The notes: generated by a model not told the origin, from the letters alone. Counted from the stretch's first letter, positions 31,170 through 40,218 are shown. The stretch: 42,430 bases of DNA from Prevotella sp. (GCA_017474925.1 JAFVGN010000024.1:1-42430); one strand, 5' to 3'. Numbers and translations: made by a program.

Positions 31170-33203
31170 TCAATATGACTGACTCAGTCTACCCTCGGTA
31201 GGATTGGATTTCTGACGTTTTATCTTGATATAATATCCGTGGCGCACGCGCTCTATCAACTGATAGCGGCTGATGAAATTGCCCATATAGCGTTGTGCCG
31301 TCTTGGATGGAATTCCAAGGGCTTCAGCTTTCTCGTTAAACACTTTGGTAGTGAACTCGTCTGGCAGTGACAGATAGAATTGTTGCTCACGTCCTTTCAG
31401 CGGCTGAATAGTAAGGAGCGTTTCGTCAGACGGATGTAACAGGTTCTTGTAGACGTATGCAGTATGCTCCACCAGACAGTCGATGATGGTCATGGCTGTT
31501 TCGTAGTCATCATCAGTAATGACGAAAGCCTGCTGCTTGGGATCACTCAGATTGCCTTTCTCAAAGTTGCGAACAGTGGTGAGTATCATCATCATACGGA
31601 AAGCAATAAGTGCAATGCGTACTGTGAATGCGGCAAAATCTTCGCCATAGAGACCAATATGGTCGGGCAAGAGTGGGCAGAAATGTTCATTAAAAGCCTG
31701 ACGCTTCTCATCTGAGATCAGGATTTGAATTCGGTTCTTGGAACGATTTTCCAGCTGGTCGTACATTTTCTTCACATCTTTGCCAATCTCGTAGTAGTAA
31801 TCAGCAGTAGGCTCCTTGGCTTGGAAGGGGTCGATCCACTCCTGATGGCCTTTCATACAATAGAAGAGGTCACGTGATGAAGTACCGTTTTCGCTCTGCT
31901 TGGGCGACAACATTTCTACAATCTGTTGGGGGGTACAAGTGACGAGAATGCCAAGCTGGGGTTCCTCGATGATGATGCGAAGCTTATCCTTGGTGCGCGA
32001 ACTTTCTATGCTTTCATGATGGAACGCCTGGCGGAACGAATCGGTAAACTGCCCCCATTCCTGACTAAGTGCCTGGCTCAGTGTGTCAGCCTCGGTTGAG
32101 AAAATGATACCGCGACCGCCAAAGTTATAGAGATCCTGCTTAAAGGCTGCTGCAGAAGAGTCGGCTGATATGAAGATACGACGGAACTGCGGCTCTTCAG
32201 GCTCCACTCCTGCATTCTCGGCATTCTTGCCACGTTTCGACTTCTTTTCCTCCCATGCGGCATGCTGTTCTTTATATTCCGCCAGTTGAGCATAATACTT
32301 CGCACGGATGGATTCGTCAACAGGCATTAGTATCTGCTTAGTGTCAGCAATGACACCTTTCTGACTGATACCTGCCGGACCTAAGATAAAGAGATAGAAG
32401 GGAGTGTACACACGCTTACCTCCGTAGATGCCATAGACATTAGGCTCCGCCATGGCCAAAAGGTCGAGCGTGGCAAGTAAGACCTTATCCTTGTCTGTGG
32501 CAGTTTTTTGGATGGATAGTGTACGTTGTATCGTCTGGGGTAACTTCGTTTCGTCTATGTTCTGACTAAAGGAGCGGCTGAATGAAAACCTCATTTCCTC
32601 AGTTTCCTCACCGCCATGCGTTGCTGTGTTAATAGATGTAGAAGATGTCATGTTTCTTGAGTTAATGATTTGATTATTAGTTTGTTGACTATTATTGTTC
32701 AGACTTTTTTCATGCTGTATACTCCCTGACACGGAGCCGTGAGGAAACTGAGGATTTGAGGAAAATCCTGGTGAAGGGAACTGGCGTGAGATGGCTGAGA
32801 GGTCTATCCCGGCTGTCTTCGCCATGTCGTAGAATGTGGCAAGGTGGATGCTGCTTTTGCCATTATTTCTGGCCCAACGCCACTTGTACTCGAAGTCGCG
32901 CTGTTCATACTTTGCGCTCACCTTGCACAGACTGCGACACAGCTCTTTGCCATCCTCGCCAAGTTTGGCCATGGCCTGAAGCAGACGGTAATAGTCGTCT
33001 TCATCTTCGGCAATGTTGGGACCCATGCCTAACAGGGCTTCAGTGACCGCTTTTGCCTTGTCCAGTTCACTGGCTTCCAGGTGTAAACCACCGGTTCCAC
33101 TAGAGGTGTCGATAACAACAGGAGCAATCGCTGTTTGCTTTTGCTCATTCTCATTCTCGATGTTGCCCCACTCGTTGGGGTCGAAAGTTTTTTTCTGATC
33201 CAT
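31170..33203 (-). CDS. DUF3987 protein with PriCT-2-like N-terminus (primase-helicase partner)
   Basis: 677 residues. Residues ~46-127 (DEDDYYRLLQAMAKLG...ELCRSLCKVSAKYEQRDFEYKWRWARNNGKSSIHLATFYDMAKTAG) match the PriCT-2 pattern seen behind archaeo-eukaryotic primases. After a Gln/Asn/Ser-rich linker (~130-195) comes a DUF3987 ATPase-like core: a degenerate Walker A, LGPAGISQKG (264-273, Gly in place of Ser/Thr), and a Walker B-like GRGIIFSTEAD (~354-363). A winged-helix-like segment closes the protein (~630-670). Starts 12 bases after the BT4734-type gene, so both form an operon. Role inferred: replication or repair of some mobile or defensive element. Confidence 0.82.
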   Translation of the reverse strand: MDQKKTFDPNEWGNIENENEQKQTAIAPVVIDTSSGTGGLHLEASELDKAKAVTEALLGMGPNIAEDEDDYYRLLQAMAKLGEDGKELCRSLCKVSAKYEQRDFEYKWRWARNNGKSSIHLATFYDMAKTAGIDLSAISRQFPSPGFSSNPQFPHGSVSGSIQHEKSLNNNSQQTNNQIINSRNMTSSTSINTATHGGEETEEMRFSFSRSFSQNIDETKLPQTIQRTLSIQKTATDKDKVLLATLDLLAMAEPNVYGIYGGKRVYTPFYLFILGPAGISQKGVIADTKQILMPVDESIRAKYYAQLAEYKEQHAAWEEKKSKRGKNAENAGVEPEEPQFRRIFISADSSAAAFKQDLYNFGGRGIIFSTEADTLSQALSQEWGQFTDSFRQAFHHESIESSRTKDKLRIIIEEPQLGILVTCTPQQIVEMLSPKQSENGTSSRDLFYCMKGHQEWIDPFQAKEPTADYYYEIGKDVKKMYDQLENRSKNRIQILISDEKRQAFNEHFCPLLPDHIGLYGEDFAAFTVRIALIAFRMMMILTTVRNFEKGNLSDPKQQAFVITDDDYETAMTIIDCLVEHTAYVYKNLLHPSDETLLTIQPLKGREQQFYLSLPDEFTTKVFNEKAEALGIPSKTAQRYMGNFISRYQLIERVRHGYYIKIKRQKSNPTEGRLSQSY

Positions 33204-33215
33204 ATTGTTGTTGAT

Positions 33216-33812
33216 TTAAAAATATTCGAAGAGTTCGGTTTTCAGATAGCAGTGGGCATCATGTCCGAGGAAGCACCCTGCCGACTCGTGCCCAACCTTG
33301 GCATCCACTTGTTTCTCGTCCAAGTGGTAAGTCTGCATCATGTAGTTGCGAACAGATGTAAACCACTTGCGGAAGTCGCCTTTCTGAAGGTCGATGGGTA
33401 TCCACCATTTCAAGCCGCGGCCGCGAGGCGAGCGGAACAGCAGCAGCGTCTCGAAGTATGGGTCTACAAGCAGTTTCTCTCTCAGTTCAGTCACCGGGTC
33501 GCCGTTTTCCTCGTCTATCTCCGAGGGTTGGCAGAGATAGTCTATATCCATGCAGAGACAGCTGGAGTAGGTCAGCAGCTTGTCGTCGCTGGCATAGCTG
33601 AAAGTACCGCCTGGCGTCACCCAGTCGAAGTTCCAGTTCTTGAATTGTTTCTGATCCTTTTCGTCTGTGAACGAGCGTAGCGTCTTCTGTGTCTCTACAG
33701 CACGGTTACCTGTCTCATAGCGATAGATGCCATGAAGCGACACTTCACCACAAGGGTAGTGGTTGCTGATGGGGCGTCGGAACGCCGATACTTGATACCT
33801 CTTGATCTCCAT
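33216..33812 (-). CDS. BT4734-type (VirE_N) archaeo-eukaryotic primase-like protein
   Basis: 198 residues. The family signature GGTFSYASDDKLLTYSSCLCMDIDYL (68-93) places metal-binding D89 and D91 in a hDhD motif; SPRGRGLKWWIP (128-139) is the strand with the conserved basic/Gly turn, and VDAKVGHESAGCFLGHD (169-185) the final motif. These are the palm-domain elements of AEP primases. The usual two-domain fusion is split here: this palm-only gene is followed by the PriCT-2/DUF3987 gene. No promoter of the consensus type is seen upstream; a large inverted repeat lies at 33848-33906. Confidence 0.8.
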   Translation of the reverse strand: MEIKRYQVSAFRRPISNHYPCGEVSLHGIYRYETGNRAVETQKTLRSFTDEKDQKQFKNWNFDWVTPGGTFSYASDDKLLTYSSCLCMDIDYLCQPSEIDEENGDPVTELREKLLVDPYFETLLLFRSPRGRGLKWWIPIDLQKGDFRKWFTSVRNYMMQTYHLDEKQVDAKVGHESAGCFLGHDAHCYLKTELFEYF

Positions 33813-33847
33813 AATTTTACTTGATTGTTGTTTCTATGAGGTATCCT

Positions 33848-33906
33848 TTCTCTACCTTCTACCTTAACAGCCATAAAAGTAGTTTTTATGGGTAGAAGAG
33901 AGAGAA
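33848..33906. promoter_or_regulatory. Large inverted repeat upstream of the primase operon
   Basis: TTCTCTACCTTCTACC (33848-33863) with GGTAGAAGAGAGAGAA (33891-33906), 14 of 16 paired, enclosing CCATAAAA/TTTTATGG (33871-33878 with 33884-33891). GGTAGA also recurs at about 33991 and 34014 on the plus strand. An operator for the primase operon is the simplest reading. Confidence 0.45.
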
Positions 33907-33916
33907 TACGATAAAA

Positions 33917-33966
33917 AGAAAATTGCAGATAAACCCTGAATATGAACGGGTTATCTGCAATTTTTA
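33917..33966. terminator. Terminator of the RteC-like-domain gene
   Basis: AAATTGCAGATAAaCCC pairs with GGGTTATCTGCAATTT (one bulged base), A-rich before and T-rich after, so it works in both directions. Serves the gene ending at 34024. Confidence 0.75.
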
Positions 33967-34023
33967 ATTTTATCCGAATTTTTTTCTATAGGTAGAGGTG
34001 CATGTCAGTTTTAGGTAGAGAAC

Positions 34024-35202
34024 TTACCTTTTATTCTGACGTGCAAAATCCTCTCGTGCCAACTCCTCATGACGTGCTTTTTCTGCTTCTTCCTCTCTGT
34101 CGATGGGACTTATGCCTAACAATTTTGTAAGATCAGGCTCAAACATGTTGATGATTTTGTCGAGTTGCCTCTTGATATCATCTTTAGGAGTATCCGTATA
34201 GAACTGTAGTGAATCAGCACTGATGGACACCTCCCTCTTTTTACCGTTTTTATACTCTGTCACTATCTTGAAATGACTTGCCACAATGGCCCACATAAAT
34301 TCTCCATCAGGCCAAGAGATATAGTTCTTTTCATTGAGTTTCCTGAAGAAATAGACCAACTCTCCTTTTGTACCTTTCCATATGATTTTGGCTTTCCCCC
34401 CAATCTCAACACCTGTGAACAAATCCTTTATCAGGTTCTTATTGACGTTCCCAGCCACGAATTTACCTACCAATGCTCCGACGATAAGATTCAACCGATG
34501 CTTGGAATAATTGTCCTCACTAAAACCGCTGTAAGTAAACGTGGCTGTAGTCGTGTCTTTTGTTTTCTTGCTGCTTTGTGGTTTCCCTTCTTTCTTGCCG
34601 CTAATGGCAGTAGGTTTCTCTGGCTTGTCATCCTTGTATCGCGTAAGAACATCCAAGGCTAAGTTACGTTTTGTTTGCTCAAAATGCTTCATCAGGAAAG
34701 TGTCTTTTACAAATTCCTCCATCAGACAGGTCTTCTTCCAGTATAACTTATAGAGAACATCCTTTGCTCTTTTGATTTTTTCGTCATCCTCATTTATTTC
34801 AGCTCTGAAACAGGTATATAGATAGGCAGCCCAGAGAATGACTTCCGATGTGAATGAATGCACGCCTCTTAATGCAATTTCATCGCCTAAACAGAGTAGG
34901 GTGGGCTTATTTTCATTCCATCCATGCTTGTCATTCCCCTCCTCCATACGGTGGATATAATCATTGACGTTTGTCTCTCCATATTCATCGAGAGCAAACA
35001 TAAAGATATCAGTCACAATTGACATCATGACGTATATGGGCAGCACGCCCTCCATGCAATAAAGCCAAGTACGCTCGTCTTCAAACTTGTCCTCGTCGTA
35101 AAGCCATTCGAGCGCATGGGCAAGTGACTTGTCAAATCGCAGGTGGTCGCCTTTACCAAAATCAAAAGTGCTCTTATAACGTATTCTTACTCTCAATTCC
35201 AT
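34024..35202 (-). CDS. Unrecognised protein with RteC-like C-terminal domain
   Basis: 392 residues, soluble, no signal. Residues 1-190 are helical with many acidic and aromatic residues (no family recognised). A Lys/Ser/Thr-rich linker covers ~190-222. Residues ~270-352 (AKIIWKGTKGELVYFFRKLNEKNYI...SLQFYTDTPKDDIKRQLDKII) resemble the C-terminal part of RteC-type proteins, which regulate excision of Bacteroides conjugative elements, and of several hypothetical proteins in mobile regions; the match is by eye only. A -7 element TAAATTTG (complement of 35222-35229) lies 19 bases upstream. It sits between the primase operon and the transposase gene and is AT-richer than the core genes. Confidence 0.7.
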   Translation of the reverse strand: MELRVRIRYKSTFDFGKGDHLRFDKSLAHALEWLYDEDKFEDERTWLYCMEGVLPIYVMMSIVTDIFMFALDEYGETNVNDYIHRMEEGNDKHGWNENKPTLLCLGDEIALRGVHSFTSEVILWAAYLYTCFRAEINEDDEKIKRAKDVLYKLYWKKTCLMEEFVKDTFLMKHFEQTKRNLALDVLTRYKDDKPEKPTAISGKKEGKPQSSKKTKDTTTATFTYSGFSEDNYSKHRLNLIVGALVGKFVAGNVNKNLIKDLFTGVEIGGKAKIIWKGTKGELVYFFRKLNEKNYISWPDGEFMWAIVASHFKIVTEYKNGKKREVSISADSLQFYTDTPKDDIKRQLDKIINMFEPDLTKLLGISPIDREEEAEKARHEELAREDFARQNKR

Positions 35203-35307
35203 ATTTCGTTTCTTTAGCCCGCAAATTTACAACAAATTTTCGGATTATCCGTCATTCTATATTGCAAAATTGATTTTATCGATAAAAACAAATATTCTGT
35301 TATTTGC

Positions 35308-35338
35308 TTTGTATTGTGCTCGATTATTCGTATCTTTG
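35308..35338 (+). promoter_or_regulatory. Promoter of the Y1 transposase gene
   Basis: TTTG 35308-35311, 19 bases, TATCTTTG 35331-35338. The ATG follows nine bases later, so the leader is very short. Insertion-sequence transposase genes rarely carry such a consensus host-type promoter. Confidence 0.75.
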
Positions 35339-35347
35339 CAATTCAAT

Positions 35348-36448
35348 ATGGCGGAGCAAGAGAAATGGAAATGGCAAGAGCCCAAGACGACATGGAAGGG
35401 CATCGGATTGTATCATGTCACGCTGACAATACCCGACCGTAAGCCCTTATTGGGGTGTCTTGAAGTCCCAGACAACGACCCATGCAAGGCTAAAGTCAGA
35501 CGTACGGTACTGGGTAATGCTTTAGTGGATTGTCTTTTAAGTATTCCACACTATCACCCAGAAGTACAGGTGTTGCACTTTTGCCTAATGCCAGACCACC
35601 TACATGCGGTGTTGTATGTCAGACGCATCATGCCTATGGGCATCAAAGGCTTGGTAAGGGGGTTCTGGCAGGCTGCAAAGAAATTAGGACGTGCCAGTTC
35701 CGAGGCTTCTTCTGTTGTTCCGAATGACATTCGGCGTAACAGCCAAGAAGAGACGCCCCAACAGAGCCTCCAGTCAGAGACCGCCCAGTTGGAGGCTTTC
35801 TCAGCAGAACTGCGTGAGCAGATGGGCGATGATGCATATTATCAACTTCCTCCAATCTTCACAGAGATGCCTTTTATCCGCCCTATGGGACGCAATACGC
35901 AACTGCCCAACACCATCCGTTATATAGACATGAACCCACAGCGACTGGCCACCAAACGCCTAAGGCCAGGTTTCTTCAGTGTTCAACGAAATATTGTGAT
36001 CGGTGGGCGTAGTTACGACGGGGTAGGGAATACAACCCTGCTGATGGCCGAGAGATTTATACCGGTACATGTGCGAAGCGTGATGGTGAAAGTAGCCGAA
36101 CATGGTGATGTCGAGCCACTACGAAATTACATGAACTCTTGTGTGTTGTCGGCTCGTCAAGGAGTGGTAATGGTGTCACCGTTCATTTCTGCTCATGAAA
36201 AACAGGTGATGCAAGTGTTGCTGCGAGAAAAAATGCCGTTCATCTATCTTGCTGACAATGGTTTCCGTGATTACTATAAGCCAAGCGATGCTCTTTTTGA
36301 CGCCTGTGCGGCAGGAAGTGTCCTGATATTAAGCCCATGGCCGTATGATGCCACCAAGCGGCACATTAGCCGTGCGGATTGTGTAGCACTCAACACTATG
36401 GCAGAAGAAATATGCAGCCAATATAAAAAAGAGTCGCCACGAAACTGA
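35348..36448 (+). CDS. REP-associated-type Y1 (HUH) transposase with extra C-terminal domain
   Basis: 366 residues from the ATG at 35348 (the frame extends to 35270 through the promoter). The HUH pair is H84/H86 in CLMPDHLHAVLYVRR, and the likely nucleophile is Y192 in IRYIDMNPQRL; a Gln/Glu-rich insert (~115-160) separates them. TnpA-REP/RAYT proteins are usually 150-250 residues. Here residues ~228-366 add a domain (VMVSPFISAHEKQVMQVLLREKMPFIYLADNGF; KPSDALFDACAAGSVLILSPWP; ADCVALNTMAEEI) that looks like a Rossmann fold of the DprA kind. No IS ends are seen, as expected for domesticated RAYTs. Confidence 0.82.
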   Translation: MAEQEKWKWQEPKTTWKGIGLYHVTLTIPDRKPLLGCLEVPDNDPCKAKVRRTVLGNALVDCLLSIPHYHPEVQVLHFCLMPDHLHAVLYVRRIMPMGIKGLVRGFWQAAKKLGRASSEASSVVPNDIRRNSQEETPQQSLQSETAQLEAFSAELREQMGDDAYYQLPPIFTEMPFIRPMGRNTQLPNTIRYIDMNPQRLATKRLRPGFFSVQRNIVIGGRSYDGVGNTTLLMAERFIPVHVRSVMVKVAEHGDVEPLRNYMNSCVLSARQGVVMVSPFISAHEKQVMQVLLREKMPFIYLADNGFRDYYKPSDALFDACAAGSVLILSPWPYDATKRHISRADCVALNTMAEEICSQYKKESPRN

Positions 36449-36506
36449 CAACTTTTCCAATCAGGGACACCCCAATTTGAACTCACTGAGAGTACCATGA
36501 CCAGGA

Positions 36507-37097
36507 CTACCTTTTTGTCATTACTGTCAAAGGGACAATAACGCCCAATGCAACGAGAATGAGAAAGACGTAAGGAGTGAGGCTCGATTTCGGATGTGGA
36601 GCTGAATAGGTTGTCTGATACTTCAGCATACGGTTGATATAGGCATCGACCTGGGACCAGTTCTCTGCCTCGACTTCTGCGATAAGACGTGGAAATACGT
36701 CATGGATATACTTACGGTGTTCCTTCTCTGAATGTGTGGCAATGCCATCAGCATCGATGTCGTCAGGCAGCTGTTCACAGGCGGCATACCATTTTACGGT
36801 GCCGTTGGCATTGGCATGCGGAAAGATGCGTAGTGATCGCCATCCGTCGTAATTGAAAACGTAGGTGCAGAACGACTGTGCTGCACTGAGACTGTCTTGT
36901 GTGATGGGTGATTGTCGGCGGATATAACTGTTGAGCGACTGAATGTTGCCATTGTTGTCGCATACCATCAGCTGGCAAAAATGAGCGGCTGTAGCCCTCG
37001 GCATAACAGCGCCACACTCTCGTAGGGAAAACGTACTGGCAGCGCGCATACCAAGGGCAACAATCGCTAAAAAATATGTCATGAAGAATCGTATCAT
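36507..37097 (-). CDS. Exported single-anchor protein of unknown function, last gene of imelysin operon
   Basis: 196 residues: signal peptide (~1-20), a ~140-residue external domain with four cysteines (about 28, 41, 46, 72, plus one near 106), and a C-terminal membrane helix (~172-190) followed by TKR. I do not recognise the family. Its start overlaps the di-heme gene stop by one base (TAATG), so it is translationally coupled and part of the operon. Topology suggests a periplasmic domain anchored to the inner membrane; a helper of the iron/heme machinery is a guess. Confidence 0.78.
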   Translation of the reverse strand: MIRFFMTYFLAIVALGMRAASTFSLRECGAVMPRATAAHFCQLMVCDNNGNIQSLNSYIRRQSPITQDSLSAAQSFCTYVFNYDGWRSLRIFPHANANGTVKWYAACEQLPDDIDADGIATHSEKEHRKYIHDVFPRLIAEVEAENWSQVDAYINRMLKYQTTYSAPHPKSSLTPYVFLILVALGVIVPLTVMTKR

Positions 37098-38848
37098 TAA
37101 ATCGACTCGATAAAACGGATAACGGCGTCACGGTCGGCCTTCTTCAGATGATAGAACTTCTCCGTAGCGCGATAGCCGTCCGACTGCTTGGAGTATCCGT
37201 GCCACATAATGGCCTCCAGAATGGTACGTGCACGGCAGTCGTGCAGGCGATCGTCATTACCAGTCAGCTGTCGTGACAGCCCACGACCCCAGAGGGGAGT
37301 AGTGCGGCACCAGCCCGTTCGGATGTCGTTCTTCATGAACAGTCGATGCTGTACCATATCGGTATAGGGCCAGATGGTCTGATTGGCAAAACGGGGCAGC
37401 ATCTTCGAGGCGTCCTTCCCAATGCTTTGGGCGTATGCCTTAATGGATGCGTCAATCCACATATTGTCATCGCCAGTAGTCCACGAGGGACGATGACACT
37501 GGGCACAACCCAATTCCGTGAAGAGTTCCTTACCACGCTGCACGTCGGCATCGTTCAGGTTGCGTGCAGCAGGAACAGCTAGTCCGCGATGCCAAACCAT
37601 AAACTGATAGTACTGCTTGTCGTTCATTTCCTCTTTGCCGTTATAGGGGGCACCATTGAACAGATACTTGTCGAAAGTTTCCTTCTTGGCAATTGACGAA
37701 CAGCTCAGGATTTCGTTCACACGTTCGGCGATTCCTTCGTCTGTGCCATCGGCATAGTAGGGGTGCAGGATACTCGATTCAGCAGCGCCATGCTGTTTGA
37801 TGTATGCAATGACCTCTGCATCCTTGCTCTGTGCCTTGGCCCAGGCGGGTGTGGTGTAGAGCCAATGACGGTCGCTACGGGTTACGTTGGTAATATTCCA
37901 GATGGCATTGGCACCGGCACCATCTTGTAGCGAGCCGCGCGTCATAGCGTAGGTGAAGCGCTTCAGCGGTCCGTGATCGCCGTGGAACGTACCAGTGTCG
38001 TTATAGCCTGCGGAATAGTAGGCAGAAGCCTTGAACTTGCCAGCCTCCTTGTCCCACATGGCAGGATTCAACTCGACATACTTCGATTCTGCCTTCCATT
38101 GTGCTTCGATGTCCTCGTCTGTGATGGCGTCGAGCAGACCAGTGCCATAAACGCCGATGGTCGATTCCAGGCGTACGTCGTAGTTGGTGGGCTTGGGGTC
38201 GGTGTTGAAAGCCTCCTGCGGAATGCGTACCTCAGGATAGATCAGCGCATACTGCTCACCATCCTCAAACTGCATGGGCAGACCGCTTTCCATCTCTGTG
38301 ACCGTCTTCCAGTCGATACTGATAAGGTCCTCGTTGATGGGAGCCTTGAAGGGCGACATAGCCTGAGTCTGAGGCATTCCCGTTACCTCGCTGATGTAGG
38401 CGTTGTTGTCAGGATGATAGATGACCAGCAGGTAACCGTTGCCTATTTGGTTGGCACGATATTCCGTCTGGCGCTTGCCGTGACCATAGCTGGGGTGACA
38501 GGCAATACACGAGTTGCGCACCCACGCAGGCCCCAGTCCCTTGCGAGGCTCCTGCTCGAAGGTGTAGAGCTTCTCGAAGAAGCCCTCACCTACGATGAAT
38601 TCTTCCTCCATGCCGGCCTGACTGGTCACTGCCGGAGCAGGAGCCGAATAGCTGGCTTTCTCCGTCGTTCCCATTTTTCCGCCAGGATACCATTCTTCGG
38701 CAGTGAAGTTGCCTGTTGCTTTGCCAAAAGCCTGTTCGTCAGGCGTCAGTGGTCCTAACTCTGTACCGCTGTCATCACTGTCGGAGCATGCTGACAGCAT
38801 AGGAACTGCCAGCATGCTCACGATAAATAGACGTGATAGTTTATTCAT
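37097..38848 (-). CDS. Di-heme oxidoreductase family lipoprotein (DHOR / thiol oxidoreductase)
   Basis: 583 residues with lipobox LSAC (C21). Two haem c motifs: C114-IA-C117-H118 and CAQCH near 447-451, plus family segments LGPAWVRNSC, LPRFANQTIWPYTDM and DLHDCRARTILEAIMWHG near the C-terminus (reads RLHDCRARTILEAIMWHG). The family is a periplasmic di-haem cytochrome, often coupled with imelysin genes; it may oxidise or reduce iron during uptake (inference from context). Lies 18 bases after the imelysin gene. Confidence 0.92.
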   Translation of the reverse strand: MNKLSRLFIVSMLAVPMLSACSDSDDSGTELGPLTPDEQAFGKATGNFTAEEWYPGGKMGTTEKASYSAPAPAVTSQAGMEEEFIVGEGFFEKLYTFEQEPRKGLGPAWVRNSCIACHPSYGHGKRQTEYRANQIGNGYLLVIYHPDNNAYISEVTGMPQTQAMSPFKAPINEDLISIDWKTVTEMESGLPMQFEDGEQYALIYPEVRIPQEAFNTDPKPTNYDVRLESTIGVYGTGLLDAITDEDIEAQWKAESKYVELNPAMWDKEAGKFKASAYYSAGYNDTGTFHGDHGPLKRFTYAMTRGSLQDGAGANAIWNITNVTRSDRHWLYTTPAWAKAQSKDAEVIAYIKQHGAAESSILHPYYADGTDEGIAERVNEILSCSSIAKKETFDKYLFNGAPYNGKEEMNDKQYYQFMVWHRGLAVPAARNLNDADVQRGKELFTELGCAQCHRPSWTTGDDNMWIDASIKAYAQSIGKDASKMLPRFANQTIWPYTDMVQHRLFMKNDIRTGWCRTTPLWGRGLSRQLTGNDDRLHDCRARTILEAIMWHGYSKQSDGYRATEKFYHLKKADRDAVIRFIESI

Positions 38849-38866
38849 ATAATTCTATATTATCAA

Positions 38867-40189
38867 TTACTCTTCTGTTTCCCAGTCGTTGTCATCCTCG
38901 AAGTTGATGTTCCAGATGGTACAGCAATACTTGACGAAGGGCGAAGGCATATTGCTTATAGCTTCGATAGCATTGACGTAGCCATTCTCCAGAACATTGT
39001 TAACAGTCTCGCTTTTGACACTGGCAAAGAAAGTGTGGAACGAATAGTCGTTGGCCGTTTTGTCAGTAGACCCCAACCATACGTTACGAATGGAGCGGAT
39101 GTTGTCGCGGAAGTCGGTAATGGAGTTGTAGCTATAGGGCGACTCCACGTAGCTTACGTCACCAGCTGCAAAAGGATTGGCAATCTTAGCCGTTCCCACC
39201 TCGTTGGCAATGGCTACGCACGAACCTTCGTCGTCGCTCAACACCTGGGCGATGGCAGCTTTCAGGGTAGAGAACGTACTGTTGCTTCCGCTGATACCGG
39301 CCTTCACAAGGTTGTCGCCATACGACAGACCCTTCTCCGTCTGATAGTCTAAACCGGCTGCCTTGACGACGTTTAGTCGGCTGCTGTTGACACCACCGTC
39401 CCAAGCGCACTGCAACTGGAAGCAACGTTCCTTCAGCAGCTTGCAGATGGTCTGGGCGTAAGCCAGTTCCTGAGCACCACTGACGTTCTCGAAGCCCTTG
39501 TAGGTATCGTAGCCCTGCAACTCGGCAACCTTACGGGGCTGTCCATCGCGGAAGAGAATGAACTCCAGAGCGTGGAATCCCAGAATGGTGGCATCCTCGA
39601 GCATTTCATCGTCCATGCCGTTGTTGAAGTAGCTCAGCAACAGAGAACGGTTAAGAGGCCAGGAGTCAATGGTGGGGTCGATGTCGAAATCGCTGGCAGC
39701 ACCCATGAGGAAGGCTTCTGACTGCTCCCAGTATTTACGGGCCTGCTTGAAGTCGTCGCAGGCACTGTTAATCTGAGCCTGAGTGATGCTGTTGACAGTC
39801 AGACCGTTCAGCGTCTTTTCCAGGGTTTCCGTCTCGTCAGCCAGTTTGGTATAGGTAGGAACAATCACGTTGCTTACCAACTTTTCAAGAACCTTGCGCA
39901 GATAAGCCTCCTGGTCCTCGCTGAGCTTCGAGCTGGCAATGACGGCATTGGCAGCCTCGAGTTCTCCAACCAAGCCAATGCATCCGTCAATGGCTGCCTG
40001 TCCGAAAGTCTTGTTAGAATAGTTCGCCGCTATGGTATTTAACGGGTAATTGTCCTGATCGACAATCGGAGTGGTTTTCACAATGTTAAACGAATTGTCA
40101 TCGCTACTGTTGTCATCGTTGTCACTGTTGCAGGCAGTGAATGCCATGGTGCCCATCATCAGGGCTAAAGTGTAAAAAATCTTTTTCAT
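38867..40189 (-). CDS. Imelysin-family (M75) lipoprotein
   Basis: 440 residues; signal with lipobox FTAC (C20), followed by an Asp/Asn-rich stretch. The GxHxxE motif is in ILGFHALEFILF near 203-208. A second helical-bundle segment (FHTFFASVKSETVNNVLENGYVNAIEAISNMPSPF) closes the protein. Imelysins are no longer thought to be peptidases in general; IrpA and EfeO-like members bind iron. With the porin and di-haem gene it fits an iron uptake locus. 29 bases after the porin stop. Confidence 0.92.
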   Translation of the reverse strand: MKKIFYTLALMMGTMAFTACNSDNDDNSSDDNSFNIVKTTPIVDQDNYPLNTIAANYSNKTFGQAAIDGCIGLVGELEAANAVIASSKLSEDQEAYLRKVLEKLVSNVIVPTYTKLADETETLEKTLNGLTVNSITQAQINSACDDFKQARKYWEQSEAFLMGAASDFDIDPTIDSWPLNRSLLLSYFNNGMDDEMLEDATILGFHALEFILFRDGQPRKVAELQGYDTYKGFENVSGAQELAYAQTICKLLKERCFQLQCAWDGGVNSSRLNVVKAAGLDYQTEKGLSYGDNLVKAGISGSNSTFSTLKAAIAQVLSDDEGSCVAIANEVGTAKIANPFAAGDVSYVESPYSYNSITDFRDNIRSIRNVWLGSTDKTANDYSFHTFFASVKSETVNNVLENGYVNAIEAISNMPSPFVKYCCTIWNINFEDDNDWETEE

Positions 40190-40218
40190 TGTTTCAAATT
40201 ATATCTGTTATTATTATG

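Noticed and set aside
30988-31182. Plus-strand frame of 64 codons over array B
   Set aside because: Same reason; it also runs through the HU promoter on the opposite strand and has no start signal of its own.
35348-36448. Complete IS200/IS605 element
   Set aside because: No subterminal hairpins or TnpB gene are visible, and the gene has a host-type promoter.
30299-36448. Prophage or integrative conjugative element
   Set aside because: No integrase, capsid, terminase, relaxase or attachment-site repeats were found around the primase cassette.
37973-38758. Plus-strand frame of 261 codons opposite the di-haem gene
   Set aside because: Lies entirely over the well-supported haem-protein gene and shows no motif.
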